This document shows, one piece after another, positions 43,585 to 52,124 of a DNA stretch of 64,000 nucleotides. This stretch comes from Marinomonas ushuaiensis DSM 15871 (GTDB lineage Bacteria > Pseudomonadota > Gammaproteobacteria > Pseudomonadales > Marinomonadaceae). The stretch covers positions 248,001-312,000 of the forward strand of contig NZ_JAMB01000001.1 in NCBI RefSeq assembly GCF_000521805.1. The letters run 5' to 3'. Each line of letters starts with the position of its first letter. Positions within the stretch are counted from its first letter, which is position 1. The translations under genes were made by a program, and so were the position numbers. Below the pieces are notes generated by a model, which worked only from the letters and a program-made list of their open reading frames with translations, had not been told where the DNA came from and did no database searches.

Positions 43585-43617
43585 AAAGCCTGATGTTTTA
43601 ACGATCAGGCTTTTTTT
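43585..43617 (+). terminator. Intrinsic terminator of the RibN-like gene
   Basis: A 10-bp perfect stem AAAGCCTGAT (43585-43594) with its complement (43604-43613) is followed by seven T. It lies 36 bp past the stop. The stem sequence is the same as in the terminator at 1171-1208. Confidence 0.92.
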
Positions 43618-43720
43618 ATATTGATTTCACCTCTTATAATTATGTCTTTTTTGACCCTGTTGTCTGCCCTCGTTTGTTATCACATCTTTTTATAAACTGA
43701 CATTTCAATCGATATATTGA

Positions 43721-44029
43721 ATACCTTCTTTGTCTTCAATATTAGATCAACCTATTTTGTTTAGCCTAACTGTTGGCGTCTTAATTTTGTTTCTTGGTAT
43801 GGTTTCTGGTGCTTCCATGGCGATGATTCCTGCCTTGGCTCGTAATCCAAGTGAGCAGGCTGAAAGCTATGGTTTGGTTGCTCAGTTCGGTAATTTGGGC
43901 GGCACAATCGGGCCTCCATCGTTTGCGTTCTTGATCTCGTTTTATGGGATTTACGGGCTAGTCTCATTAATACTGCTAATATGTACTCTAGGTATTGTGT
44001 TTAGTTATTTGGCGAGTCGTATCAAATAG
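43721..44029 (+). pseudogene. C-terminal remnant of a major facilitator superfamily transporter
   Basis: About 100 residues with three hydrophobic segments: LFSLTVGVLILFLGMVSGAS, then GLVAQFGNLGGTIGPPSFAF and GLVSLILLICTLGIVFSYLA. This is the text of TM10-12 of an MFS exporter (GNLGGTIGPP loop included). A full protein would need about 300 more residues upstream, but a stop (TGA 43718) and non-coding DNA precede it, and the only start is TTG without a site. I read it as a truncated gene, probably not translated. Confidence 0.75.
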
Positions 44030-44036
44030 ACAAATA

Positions 44037-44150
44037 CTATTCCGCTTTGTAGATCTCAATGTCATCAATTGTGTTAGAAGTGGGGTTTGGTTCGATGGCG
44101 TTAAGAAAAAACGGAATGGTTTGTAATATTTCGACTTTTTTGACGTCTAA
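44037..44150 (-). pseudogene. 3' tail of an unidentified protein-coding gene
   Basis: On the minus strand a 37-codon frame ends at TAG (44039-44037) and reads LDVKKVEILQTIPFFLNAIE then PNPTSNTIDDIEIYKAE. The closing DDIEIY is like the end of secreted carbohydrate-active or lectin-like domains. Upstream on that strand stops occur at once (TGA, TAG) and no start exists. The coding look is by eye. Together with the MFS remnant it marks a deletion scar. Confidence 0.45.
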
Positions 44151-44217
44151 TCACTATATCGTCATTTTAATGATGAATTTGAACTGAGTCTGAATCGATT
44201 TTATTGGAGCCTGTTAC

Positions 44218-46368
44218 ATGAAAAAAATTGGACTGTTGGTGTTGATTGCAGCGATTATCGCTGGATTCTTCTACTTCGATTTACACCAACTTTTAACCTT
44301 AGATGGTCTGAAGTCTGGTCTTACGCAATTTGAAGAATGGCGCAGTGCTAGCCCAGTCTTAGTGACGGGTGGTTTCTTATTGCTTTACGTAGCAGTAACC
44401 GCTTTGTCGTTGCCTGGCGCTGTCATTATGACTTTGGCGGCAGGTGCTCTGTTTGGTTTGGTTTTAGGAACAGTGATTGTTTCTTTCGCCAGTAGTATTG
44501 GTGCAACGCTAGCCTTTTTGGCGTCACGTTATTTATTACAAAGTACGGTTCAAAAGCGTTTTGGCGATCGCCTTAAAGCATTTAATGAAGGTGTTGAAAA
44601 AGATGGTGCGTTTTACTTATTTACGCTTCGCCTTGTTCCTGTGTTCCCTTTCTTCCTTATTAACTTAGTCATGGGGTTAACCAAACTTCGTGCTTTTACA
44701 TTCTACTGGGCAAGTCAATTAGGCATGCTAGTGGGTACGGTTATTTATGTGAATGCAGGGACACAACTGGGCCAACTTGAAAGTTTGTCTGGTATTTTGT
44801 CTCCTTCATTATTGTTCTCTTTTGTCTTGTTAGGGGTACTTCCTTTGATCGCTAAGAAAATAGTTGAAATCATCAAAGCACGTCGTGTATACAAGAATTT
44901 CACGAAGCCAAAAACATTCGATCGTAATCTTATCGTTATTGGTGGCGGTGCTGGTGGATTGGTAAGCGCTTACATTGCTGCAGCCGTGAAAGCAAAAGTC
45001 ACTTTAATCGAAGCCAACAAAATGGGTGGTGATTGCCTTAACTACGGTTGTATTCCGAGTAAAGCCTTGATTAAAAGCGCTAAAGTGGCACAGCAAATGC
45101 GTCACGCAGAAAAATACGGTTTGAACAGTGCTGAGCCGACGTTCTCATTCAAAAAAGTCATGGAACGTGTTCATGATGTTATCAGTAAAATAGAGCCTCA
45201 CGACAGTGTTGAGCGTTACACAGAGTTGGGTGTAGACGTCGTGCAGGGTTATGCAAAACTGATTGACCCTTGGACGGTAGAAATTCAATTAAACGATGGT
45301 GGCACACAACGTCTAACTGCGCGCAGTATTGTTTTGGCGACAGGTGCTCGTCCATTTGTTCCTGATTTACCAGGTCTGAATGACGTAGGCTATTACACAA
45401 GTGATAATTTGTGGGAAGAGTTTGCGAAGTTCGATGAGCCACCAAAACGCCTTGTTGTATTAGGTGGCGGCCCAATCGGCTCTGAATTGGCTCAAAGTTT
45501 TGCTCGTCTAGGCTCTAATGTCACTCAGGTTGAACGTGCGACTCGCATTATGGCGAGAGAAGACGAAGAAGTGTCTGAACTGGTTCAAGAGAGTATGAGG
45601 TCAGATGGTGTAACCATTTTAACATCTCATAATGCTATTCGCTGTGAAAAAGAAGGCGATGTTAAGCGTCTGATTGTTGAAAAAGACGGTGTTGAAACAG
45701 TTATAGAGTTTGATGCGTTACTTTGTGCAGTAGGTCGTCAAGCACGTCTTGAAGGTTACGGTTTAGAAAACCTAGGCGTCGAAACAAATCGTAATATCGT
45801 GACAAACGATTACCTTGAAACCTTGTTTCCGAATATCTTTGCAGTAGGTGATGTGGCGGGTCCTTACCAGTTTACGCACGTAGCCGCACACCAAGCTTGG
45901 TTTGCTGCCGTGAATGCATTGTTCGGTACTTTCAAGAAGTTCCGTGCGGATTACCGAGTGATACCTTGGGCGACGTTTGTTGACCCTGAAGTAGCGCGTG
46001 TGGGTTTAAGTGAGCAAGACGCGAAAGAACAAGGCATTGCCTATGAAATGGTTCGTTACGGTCTTGATGACCTTGATCGCGCCATTGCAGAAAGCGCTAC
46101 AGCGGGCTTTGTTAAGGTCTTAACGGTTCCGGGTAAAGACAAAATTTTGGGTGTGACCATTGTTGGCGAACATTCTGGTGAACTATTGGCAGAGTTTGTT
46201 TTGGCGATGAAACACGGTTTAGGTTTGAATAAAATATTAGGCACGATTCACACTTATCCAACGTGGGCTGAGTCAAACAAATACGCAGCAGGCGAATGGA
46301 AACGCGCACACACACCAGAGCGTATTTTGGGTTGGGTTGAAAAATACCACACATGGCGTCGAGGTTAA
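44218..46368 (+). CDS. VTT (TVP38/DedA-like) membrane domain fused to a mercuric-reductase-like FAD disulfide oxidoreductase
   Basis: 716 residues. Residues 1-225 are a VTT domain with about five membrane segments (VALTALSLPGAVIMTLAAGA-type text; FTLRLVPVFPFFLINLVMGL). From 237 a class I flavoprotein follows: FAD site NLIVIGGGAGGLVSAYIAA, redox pair GGDCLNYGCIPSKALI (C-X4-C), NADPH site VVLGGGPIGSELAQSFARLG, second FAD motif NIFAVGDVAGPYQFT, and dimer interface with HTYPTWAESNKYA. It lacks the N-terminal HMA domain of MerA. Probably a membrane-bound disulfide or quinone reductase; the electron acceptor is unknown. It is 6 bp before the DUF547 gene. Confidence 0.9.
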   Translation: MKKIGLLVLIAAIIAGFFYFDLHQLLTLDGLKSGLTQFEEWRSASPVLVTGGFLLLYVAVTALSLPGAVIMTLAAGALFGLVLGTVIVSFASSIGATLAFLASRYLLQSTVQKRFGDRLKAFNEGVEKDGAFYLFTLRLVPVFPFFLINLVMGLTKLRAFTFYWASQLGMLVGTVIYVNAGTQLGQLESLSGILSPSLLFSFVLLGVLPLIAKKIVEIIKARRVYKNFTKPKTFDRNLIVIGGGAGGLVSAYIAAAVKAKVTLIEANKMGGDCLNYGCIPSKALIKSAKVAQQMRHAEKYGLNSAEPTFSFKKVMERVHDVISKIEPHDSVERYTELGVDVVQGYAKLIDPWTVEIQLNDGGTQRLTARSIVLATGARPFVPDLPGLNDVGYYTSDNLWEEFAKFDEPPKRLVVLGGGPIGSELAQSFARLGSNVTQVERATRIMAREDEEVSELVQESMRSDGVTILTSHNAIRCEKEGDVKRLIVEKDGVETVIEFDALLCAVGRQARLEGYGLENLGVETNRNIVTNDYLETLFPNIFAVGDVAGPYQFTHVAAHQAWFAAVNALFGTFKKFRADYRVIPWATFVDPEVARVGLSEQDAKEQGIAYEMVRYGLDDLDRAIAESATAGFVKVLTVPGKDKILGVTIVGEHSGELLAEFVLAMKHGLGLNKILGTIHTYPTWAESNKYAAGEWKRAHTPERILGWVEKYHTWRRG

Positions 46369-46374
46369 TATCCC

Positions 46375-47178
46375 ATGAAAAACTGGTTGATGACTCTATT
46401 CACGATTATTGGATTGCAAAGTGCGGTGGTCAACGCGGAAAACGCGTTTGATCACTCATCATGGAACGACTTGCTACAGCAAAATGTGCATCTCTTGAAT
46501 GGCGGACAAGCCAGCCAAGTAGATTATCAAGGTTTTGCAGATGACAGAACATCTTTGAAACGTTACTTAGATCGTTTGGCTAAAGTAAACCAAACAGAAT
46601 TCGATAGTTGGCCTAAAGACGATCAACTGGCTTTTTTGATTAACTCATACAATGCGTGGACTGTGGAGTTGATTCTAACGAAATGGCCTGATCTTGATTC
46701 TATTAAAGATCTTGGTAGTTTGTTTAGCTCACCTTGGAGCAAAAAAATTGTCACTTTGTTGGGTGAGAAGCGTTCATTAGATGAGGTTGAACATACACTC
46801 ATTCGTGGATCCGATCGCTACAATGATCCACGTATTCACTTTGCAGTGAACTGTGCGAGCATCGGTTGTCCTGCATTGGCGAATCAAGCCTTTCAAGGTG
46901 ATAACCTAGACAGCTTGCTAGAGACACAGACAGAACTATTTTTAGCTGACAGCAGCCGTAACCGTTTGAATGGTAAAAAATTAGAATTGTCTTCTATCTT
47001 CAAATGGTACCGTGAAGACTTTGAAAAAGGCTGGAAAGGTTATGATTCGTTAGAGGACTTTATCAGCAATTATGCGTCTTTTATATCGCTACCTGAACGT
47101 GTAAAAACTGCTCTTGATAACAAAAAAGTGGATATCAAGTTCTTGGATTACGATTGGGCTTTGAATAAAAAATCATAA
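46375..47178 (+). CDS. DUF547 domain protein, exported
   Basis: 267 residues; signal peptide MKNWLMTLFTIIGLQSAVVN with cleavage near VNA. The DUF547 core is seen as DQLAFLINSYNAWTVELIL, DPRIHFAVNCASIGCPALAN and FKWYREDFEKGWKGYDSLED. The Asn-Cys and Cys-Pro residues of the NCASIGCP motif are typical of the family and could bind a metal or react with a thiol. No function is proven for DUF547. It is co-transcribed with the VTT-flavoprotein gene (6 bp gap), a pairing that suggests a shared redox role in the envelope. Confidence 0.87.
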   Translation: MKNWLMTLFTIIGLQSAVVNAENAFDHSSWNDLLQQNVHLLNGGQASQVDYQGFADDRTSLKRYLDRLAKVNQTEFDSWPKDDQLAFLINSYNAWTVELILTKWPDLDSIKDLGSLFSSPWSKKIVTLLGEKRSLDEVEHTLIRGSDRYNDPRIHFAVNCASIGCPALANQAFQGDNLDSLLETQTELFLADSSRNRLNGKKLELSSIFKWYREDFEKGWKGYDSLEDFISNYASFISLPERVKTALDNKKVDIKFLDYDWALNKKS

Positions 47179-47201
47179 AGGCGGTTTATCAAGTTTCATT
47201 C

Positions 47202-48137
47202 TTACGTGTCATCAGATGAGTTAGAAAAGCATTTCATCATTTCCCAAAAAAGGTTGGATTGAGAGCTTTGAGTCTGATGGCGTAGACGAATCATGAAAAT
47301 AGGAACTTGGCTTTGAGATGTGAAATTTTCGACTTCAATCGGAATCAACTGACCATTTTCAAGTTCTGAGCCAATAATGTGTTTGGGCATCCGAGCCCAC
47401 CCAAGACCATGCAGCAGCATGGTTTTTTTTGTCTGAAAATCATTCACGTACCAACGCCTTCCTGTTGGTAAAGTGTATCTGTGTCCGTTTTCTGCTGAGT
47501 TTACTGCAGTATTGCTCACTAGAATTTGTGGCAATGAATAAAGTTGCTGTTGTTTGATCTTTGCGCCGCTGACATTATTTTTTAAAGAGCAGGTTTGGTC
47601 GTTGTTAAGAAAAGCCAATACGTCAGGACTAACAACCGTAATCATGTTGATTCTATAAAGCTCAACAAAGGCGTGACGGTCATCAAGCCCATATCTTGGA
47701 CCAATAGCAACGTCACATTTATTCTTCGTGAGCGCTTCCTGAACGCCATGTAAATGGTCTGTTGTAATGTCTAAAGATGTTTCTGGGTATTGAGTCTGAA
47801 AAGCTTTGATTCTTACCATGCCATTATCGTTTACGCCCATTTGACTGAGACAAAGATGCAATGGTGCTTCTATGCCTTTGGCTAAGTCGTGGCCAAGGTT
47901 TTCAAGTTGCTGTGCTTGGGATATGAGCTTTTTACTTTGTTGGAAAAAGGCATGGCCTTCCGCGGTTAATGTCGGGCGATAACTGTCTCGGTCAAAGAGT
48001 AAAATACCATACTGGGCTTCCAATGTTTTTACCGCCGCGCTGATGCCTGGTTGTGTTTTATGGATGGCGTCTGCAGCAGAGCGAAAACTACCTGTTTCGA
48101 CAACCGCAATAAAGGCTCTCAGTTGATCCAGTTTCAT
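47202..48137 (-). CDS. LysR-family transcriptional regulator
   Basis: 311 residues. The N-terminal winged helix is LRAFIAVVETGSFRSAADAI with HKTQPGISAAVKTLEAQYG, and the substrate-binding domain runs from about 90 (APLHLCLSQMGVNDNGMV). It is divergent from the TSUP permease gene at 48296, the usual arrangement for a LysR protein and its target. The 158-bp gap is AT-rich with ATTATTA repeats and could hold the T-N11-A site, which I cannot place firmly. Confidence 0.9.
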   Translation of the reverse strand: MKLDQLRAFIAVVETGSFRSAADAIHKTQPGISAAVKTLEAQYGILLFDRDSYRPTLTAEGHAFFQQSKKLISQAQQLENLGHDLAKGIEAPLHLCLSQMGVNDNGMVRIKAFQTQYPETSLDITTDHLHGVQEALTKNKCDVAIGPRYGLDDRHAFVELYRINMITVVSPDVLAFLNNDQTCSLKNNVSGAKIKQQQLYSLPQILVSNTAVNSAENGHRYTLPTGRRWYVNDFQTKKTMLLHGLGWARMPKHIIGSELENGQLIPIEVENFTSQSQVPIFMIRLRHQTQSSQSNLFWEMMKCFSNSSDDT

Positions 48138-48295
48138 AATAGGGCGTCACTTAATGATTAGTAATTATTATCATTTTAATAATAAAACGAAATTATTTAT
48201 TTTTCATTGTTTGTCTTATGATTCTATCTATTGAACAGACGCTTGAAAGGACAGGTTTCTTAGCGACTGTTACGAATTAATGAATGGAGGAAAAT

Positions 48296-49021
48296 GTGGA
48301 TTTACCATTAGTTATATTGTTTTTAGCGGGTTTGATTACTGGCTTTTCAAAGTTTTCCGTTGGCGGTATGGGGTTATTAATACTGCCGATTGTTATGGTT
48401 GCTTTCCCCGGCCCAGAAGCATTAGGGATTTTGTTACCACTGTATATCGTGACGGACTTGATGGCGGTTGCCAGTTATCGACATAAAATTGCTTGGTCTG
48501 TTTTGGCGCGCTTTTTACCTCTCGCTTTCTTAGGTGTGTTTGTAGGTAGCCACTTTTTAGCGAACATCGGTGCGGATCAATTTCTAACGTTTCTTGGTGT
48601 CATCATAGTCGCGATGATTGGATTAGGTTTGTATCTGGATTTTCGTCCAGCAGCCTTCATGCGCAAACCGGTTACTGCCTATCTAATGGGATTTTTTGGT
48701 GGTGTTATTACTATGATGGCGAATGCCGCAGGCCCCATGTTTAGTTTGTTTTTACTTGAGCAAAAACTAGAAAAAGCGACCTATATCAGTACACGAGCTT
48801 GGGCGTTTTTCATCCTCAATTTATTAAAACTGCCACTTTATATCGGTCTTGGATTGTTATCTGTTGAGAGTACAAAAACGAGCCTTTACGCTTTACCAGG
48901 TTTGGCGCTTGGCTCATTTATTGGCTATCATTTTTTAAAGAAAGTGAATCCGATTCAGTTCAAATGGATGATTCGAATAATGTCCGCTTTAGCGGCTTTC
49001 AAATTGTTCTTATTTACTTAA
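48296..49021 (+). CDS. TSUP-family permease (TauE/SafE)
   Basis: 241 residues from a GTG at 48296: GGAGG lies 5 bases before it, whereas the in-frame ATG at 48284 overlaps that site and has none of its own. Family loops are LFLAGLITGFSKFSVGGMGL and MGFFGGVITMMANAAGPMFS, with about eight membrane segments. It probably exports an organic or sulfur anion. The divergent LysR gene is its likely regulator. Only distantly like the TSUP protein at 13565. Confidence 0.87.
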   Translation: MDLPLVILFLAGLITGFSKFSVGGMGLLILPIVMVAFPGPEALGILLPLYIVTDLMAVASYRHKIAWSVLARFLPLAFLGVFVGSHFLANIGADQFLTFLGVIIVAMIGLGLYLDFRPAAFMRKPVTAYLMGFFGGVITMMANAAGPMFSLFLLEQKLEKATYISTRAWAFFILNLLKLPLYIGLGLLSVESTKTSLYALPGLALGSFIGYHFLKKVNPIQFKWMIRIMSALAAFKLFLFT

Positions 49022-49167
49022 AGAGATTTCATATAGCTAATGTACAAAAATCATACAAATAATTGACGATTTGATCTTGAACCGAATGGTTGATTACTAT
49101 TAATTAGAGAGTGAGCGATGAGATTTGATTTTGTATCGCAATAAGAATTCTTTTCGTGGAAATTTGT

Positions 49168-50574
49168 ATGGTTTACAACATAAGAAAAAATGATATTCGA
49201 TTACAGGATATTTTAAATACGACGCCTATTTCTGTTGTGTGGTCGAATGTCTCCTCTGGTCGAGTGGAATACATTAATAAGAGCTTTAAACAGCTGTTCG
49301 GTTTTACTCTGCAAGACCTTCCTGATATTCGTACTTGGTGTTTACGAGTTTCTAATGATGAGTATTTTTTTCAAAATATTATCCAGCCTTGGCTTCTGAG
49401 TTGTCATGGTGATTCGTCTGCTGAAGATTTAAAAACACAACTGCTTTGCAAAGATGGATCCATTAGACAAGTCAGTATGAGTTTCTCTACGGTCGGTGAT
49501 AAACGACTGTGGTACTTTAATGATGTCACGGATTATTGGATTGCTGAAAAACGATTACGCACGCAAAGCGATATGCTTGAAATGGTGGCCAAAAGTTCTG
49601 CATTAAAAGATATTTTGAACCTCATAGTGAAGCAGATTCAATTAGAGAGCCCTAACTCCCTTTGTAGCGTGTTGTTATTCAATAAAACAGAGCAATGTTT
49701 GAAGCTCGGTGCCGCCCCTGATTTTCCTGATTTTTATAATGATGCTGTTGATGGCCTAAAAATTGGTATGAATGTTGGTTCCTGTGGTGCCGCTGCGTAT
49801 CTAGGAGAGCGGATTATAGTTGAAGATATTACGACACATAAAAACTGGACAGGGTTTAATGAGTTAGCTAAAAAAGCAAATGTTGCCGCCTGTTGGTCAG
49901 ATCCTATTATGTCTTCGAAAGGCGATTTACTTGGTACTTTCGCCATATATAAACATGTGCCTTCTTCACCAACAGATAAAGATTTTGAACTGATTAATTT
50001 TGCCAGTAACTTGGTGAGCATTGCGATTGAAAGCTTTAAGGCACAAGAAGAGTTAGAGAAGCGAGCCTATTACGACCATCTTACGGGACTATTAAATCGC
50101 GGGAGCTTCTTTCAGCAATGCGAAAGTGTTCTTAATAAAACGAGTACGCCTTTGTCTATTGTTATGATGGATATCGATTATTTTAAAAAAGTGAATGATG
50201 CTTATGGTCATAAGGCAGGCGACTTGGTTTTGCAGAAATTGGCGGAAGTGAGTCAGCTTGTTCTGAGGCAAAATGATGTAATTGCTCGAATTGGCGGTGA
50301 AGAGTTTGCCATTTTATTACCATCGACTAAACAAGAAGGTGCTATTAAGGTCGCCAACACACTCAGATTGGCAATCGAAAAAAGTAGAGTTATAGGTCCT
50401 GATAATCAAGAGATTCATGTTACGGTATCGTTAGGTATTGCTTACAAGGAAGGCGGTTATTGCTCCGTGGATGAGTTGTTAAGCCAAGCAGATAAAGCCT
50501 TGTATCAGTCAAAAAATGCAGGTCGGAACTGCGTGCATTCATTAGAATGTCATGGCCGAAGGTCTTTATTTTAA
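49168..50574 (+). CDS. PAS-GAF-GGDEF diguanylate cyclase
   Basis: 468 residues from the ATG at 49168; a GTG at 49156 is an alternative. An N-terminal PAS domain (about 10-125; VEYINKSFKQLFGFTLQDLP) is followed by a GAF domain (about 145-295; GSCGAAAYLGERIIVEDITT). The GGDEF domain starts with YDHLTGLLNRGSFFQQCE and has MMDIDYFKKVNDAYGHKAGD and RIGGEEFAIL. RQND, five residues before GGEEF, is a proper RxxD inhibitory site, unlike the other two cyclases in the window. No membrane segment: a soluble sensor that makes cyclic di-GMP. Confidence 0.92.
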   Translation: MVYNIRKNDIRLQDILNTTPISVVWSNVSSGRVEYINKSFKQLFGFTLQDLPDIRTWCLRVSNDEYFFQNIIQPWLLSCHGDSSAEDLKTQLLCKDGSIRQVSMSFSTVGDKRLWYFNDVTDYWIAEKRLRTQSDMLEMVAKSSALKDILNLIVKQIQLESPNSLCSVLLFNKTEQCLKLGAAPDFPDFYNDAVDGLKIGMNVGSCGAAAYLGERIIVEDITTHKNWTGFNELAKKANVAACWSDPIMSSKGDLLGTFAIYKHVPSSPTDKDFELINFASNLVSIAIESFKAQEELEKRAYYDHLTGLLNRGSFFQQCESVLNKTSTPLSIVMMDIDYFKKVNDAYGHKAGDLVLQKLAEVSQLVLRQNDVIARIGGEEFAILLPSTKQEGAIKVANTLRLAIEKSRVIGPDNQEIHVTVSLGIAYKEGGYCSVDELLSQADKALYQSKNAGRNCVHSLECHGRRSLF

Positions 50575-50648
50575 CTATAATTTCGGCTTTCAGTACTACT
50601 TTGAGTGGCGAATAAGACCTCAAATAATGTATTCAGATAGTAGGGTTT

Positions 50649-51176
50649 ATGAGTCAAAAAAGTCCGTGTAACGGTATAAGAAGCTACCTTAATGGGTACA
50701 GTGCTCAGGTACAGAAACAAGTTCAGGATTTGTTAGCCTCTGGTTTATCTGGTGACTGGCTTCTTAAAAAATACCCTAATGCACATAATCTTAATGGCAC
50801 ACGCGGATTATATGAGTTTGCCATGGATTTAAAGAGCGAATTTATGCGTAGTTCGCCGCCTATCAGTAAGGTTATTTACGATGATAAAATTCACATCATC
50901 AATAACGCGCTTGGGTTGCACACTTATGTTTCGAGAAAACAAGGCAGTAAGCTGAAAGCAAAAAACGAGATTCGCATCTCGTCTTTATTTCGAAAAATCC
51001 CCGAGCCTTTGCTCAAAATGATCGTGGTTCATGAGCTTGCACATCTTCGTGAGAAAGATCACAACAAAGCTTTTTATAAGCTCTGTTCTTACATGGAACC
51101 AGATTACCATCAATTAGAATTCGACCTAAGAGTCTACCTCAGTCACCGAGATCAATATGGTGATCTTTGGTACTGA
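50649..51176 (+). CDS. YgjP-like (DUF45) zinc metallopeptidase-fold protein
   Basis: 175 residues. The zinc motif is MIVVHELAHLREKDHNKAFY (HELAH with a third His in KDHNKAFY), typical of YgjP/DUF45. The segment KNEIRISSLFRKIPEPLLK before it also fits. E. coli YgjP has been reported to act on nucleotides, so peptidase activity should not be assumed. It follows the cyclase by 74 bp on the same strand, with no strong sign of an operon. Confidence 0.85.
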   Translation: MSQKSPCNGIRSYLNGYSAQVQKQVQDLLASGLSGDWLLKKYPNAHNLNGTRGLYEFAMDLKSEFMRSSPPISKVIYDDKIHIINNALGLHTYVSRKQGSKLKAKNEIRISSLFRKIPEPLLKMIVVHELAHLREKDHNKAFYKLCSYMEPDYHQLEFDLRVYLSHRDQYGDLWY

Positions 51177-51204
51177 GGTGATTCAATTCAACCGTAATTT
51201 GGTT

Positions 51205-51876
51205 TCATGCGTCAGCGTTAGAAAGTTTGAAGTCTGGTTTGATGGTCGTGATCTTCTTCGTTAAATAATTAAGCAGCATGCCGTACAACGGAATGAACAA
51301 ACCAAGGCTGATGATTAATTTGAAGGCGAAATCTGCCAACGCAATTTCTTGCCAATGTTGAGCCATAAAAGGATCAGGGCTCTGGTAGAAAGCGATGCCG
51401 AAGAAAGCCAAGGTATCTAATCCATTTCCTAATAGCGTGGAAGCTGCTGGTGCAATCCACCACTGCTTTAGTTGTCGAAGACGGTTAAATACTTGAATAT
51501 CAAGTGCTTGACCAAGCAAATACGCCAATAGACTCGCAATCGCAATTCGCGCTACAAAAGCATTCAGTGACGAAAGTGCTTCAAAGCCCTGAAATTGCCC
51601 CTGAGCAAATATGACAGATAACACATAAGAAACGATAAGCGACGGAATCATGACCCAGAAAACGATTCTACGAGCCAATGACGCACCAAAAATTCGTACG
51701 GTTAGATCGGTTGCTAAGAAGATAAAAGGAAAAGTGAATGCGCCCCACGTTGTGTGAAATCCCCCAATGGTAAAAGGAATTTGAACAAGATAGTTGCTCG
51801 AAGCAATGATTAATAAGTGGAACATAGCAAGGTAGCGCAGAGCTTTCGCTTGCTGCACAGGTGTGAAATTACTCAT
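51205..51876 (-). CDS. yhhQ: Queuosine precursor (7-cyano/7-aminomethyl-7-deazaguanine) transporter YhhQ
   Basis: 223 residues, about six membrane segments, close to E. coli YhhQ along its length: FHLLIIASSNYLVQIPF, GFHTTWGAFTFPFIFLATDL, TVRIFGASLARRI, VFNRLRQLKQWWIAPAASTL and QHWQEIALADFAFKLIISLG. It imports the queuosine precursors preQ0 and preQ1 for tRNA modification. A preQ1 riboswitch covers its ribosome binding site and a good promoter lies at 51985-52012, which independently supports the assignment. Confidence 0.95.
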   Translation of the reverse strand: MSNFTPVQQAKALRYLAMFHLLIIASSNYLVQIPFTIGGFHTTWGAFTFPFIFLATDLTVRIFGASLARRIVFWVMIPSLIVSYVLSVIFAQGQFQGFEALSSLNAFVARIAIASLLAYLLGQALDIQVFNRLRQLKQWWIAPAASTLLGNGLDTLAFFGIAFYQSPDPFMAQHWQEIALADFAFKLIISLGLFIPLYGMLLNYLTKKITTIKPDFKLSNADA

Positions 51877-51883
51877 ATTGTGG

Positions 51884-51916
51884 CCTTTTTCGTTTGATTG
51901 GGGTGAGGGAACCCAA
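51884..51916 (-). promoter_or_regulatory. Class I preQ1 riboswitch overlapping the yhhQ ribosome binding site
   Basis: On the minus strand the leader reads UUGGGUUCCCUC, then ACCCCAAUCAAACG, then AAAAAGG, eight bases before the ATG. This matches the compact preQ1-I aptamer of Thermoanaerobacter tengcongensis (remembered as CUGGG ... ACCCCAG, A-rich tail, AAGG). UUGGG/CCCAA forms P1, the A-rich tail docks in its groove, and AAGG, the Shine-Dalgarno sequence, would close the pseudoknot with CC in the loop. Translational repression by preQ1 is inferred. A separate 7-bp hairpin lies upstream (51956-51975). Confidence 0.75.
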
Positions 51917-51984
51917 GTTTTAAATTTTGCTTTTTAAATAAAGCGTTAGTATGTGCTTTGACCTTTCAGTCAAAGACCGGCGGG

Positions 51985-52012
51985 ATTATACATAATTGAT
52001 TGGGTAATTCAA
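51985..52012 (-). promoter_or_regulatory. Sigma-70-type promoter of yhhQ
   Basis: On the minus strand TTGAAT (52012-52007) and a perfect TATAAT (51990-51985) are 16 bp apart. Transcription would start near 51978, giving a leader of about 100 nt that contains the preQ1 aptamer. Confidence 0.65.
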
Positions 52013-52052
52013 TTTTTATGCGATAAGTGGGTACGTGTTTCTAACTGTTTGA

Positions 52053-52099
52053 CATAAAAAAAGAGACAACGAATAAAGGCCATTGATCTCTTTTTTATG
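52053..52099 (-). terminator. Intrinsic terminator of the RIO kinase gene
   Basis: CATAAAAAAAGAGA (52053-52066) pairs with TCTCTTTTTTATG (52087-52099) with one extra A. It lies 26 bp past the RIO stop on the minus strand. The A/T-rich arms allow it to work in both directions. Confidence 0.72.
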
Positions 52100-52124
52100 T
52101 TCTTCTTTCTGTCATTAGACGTCT

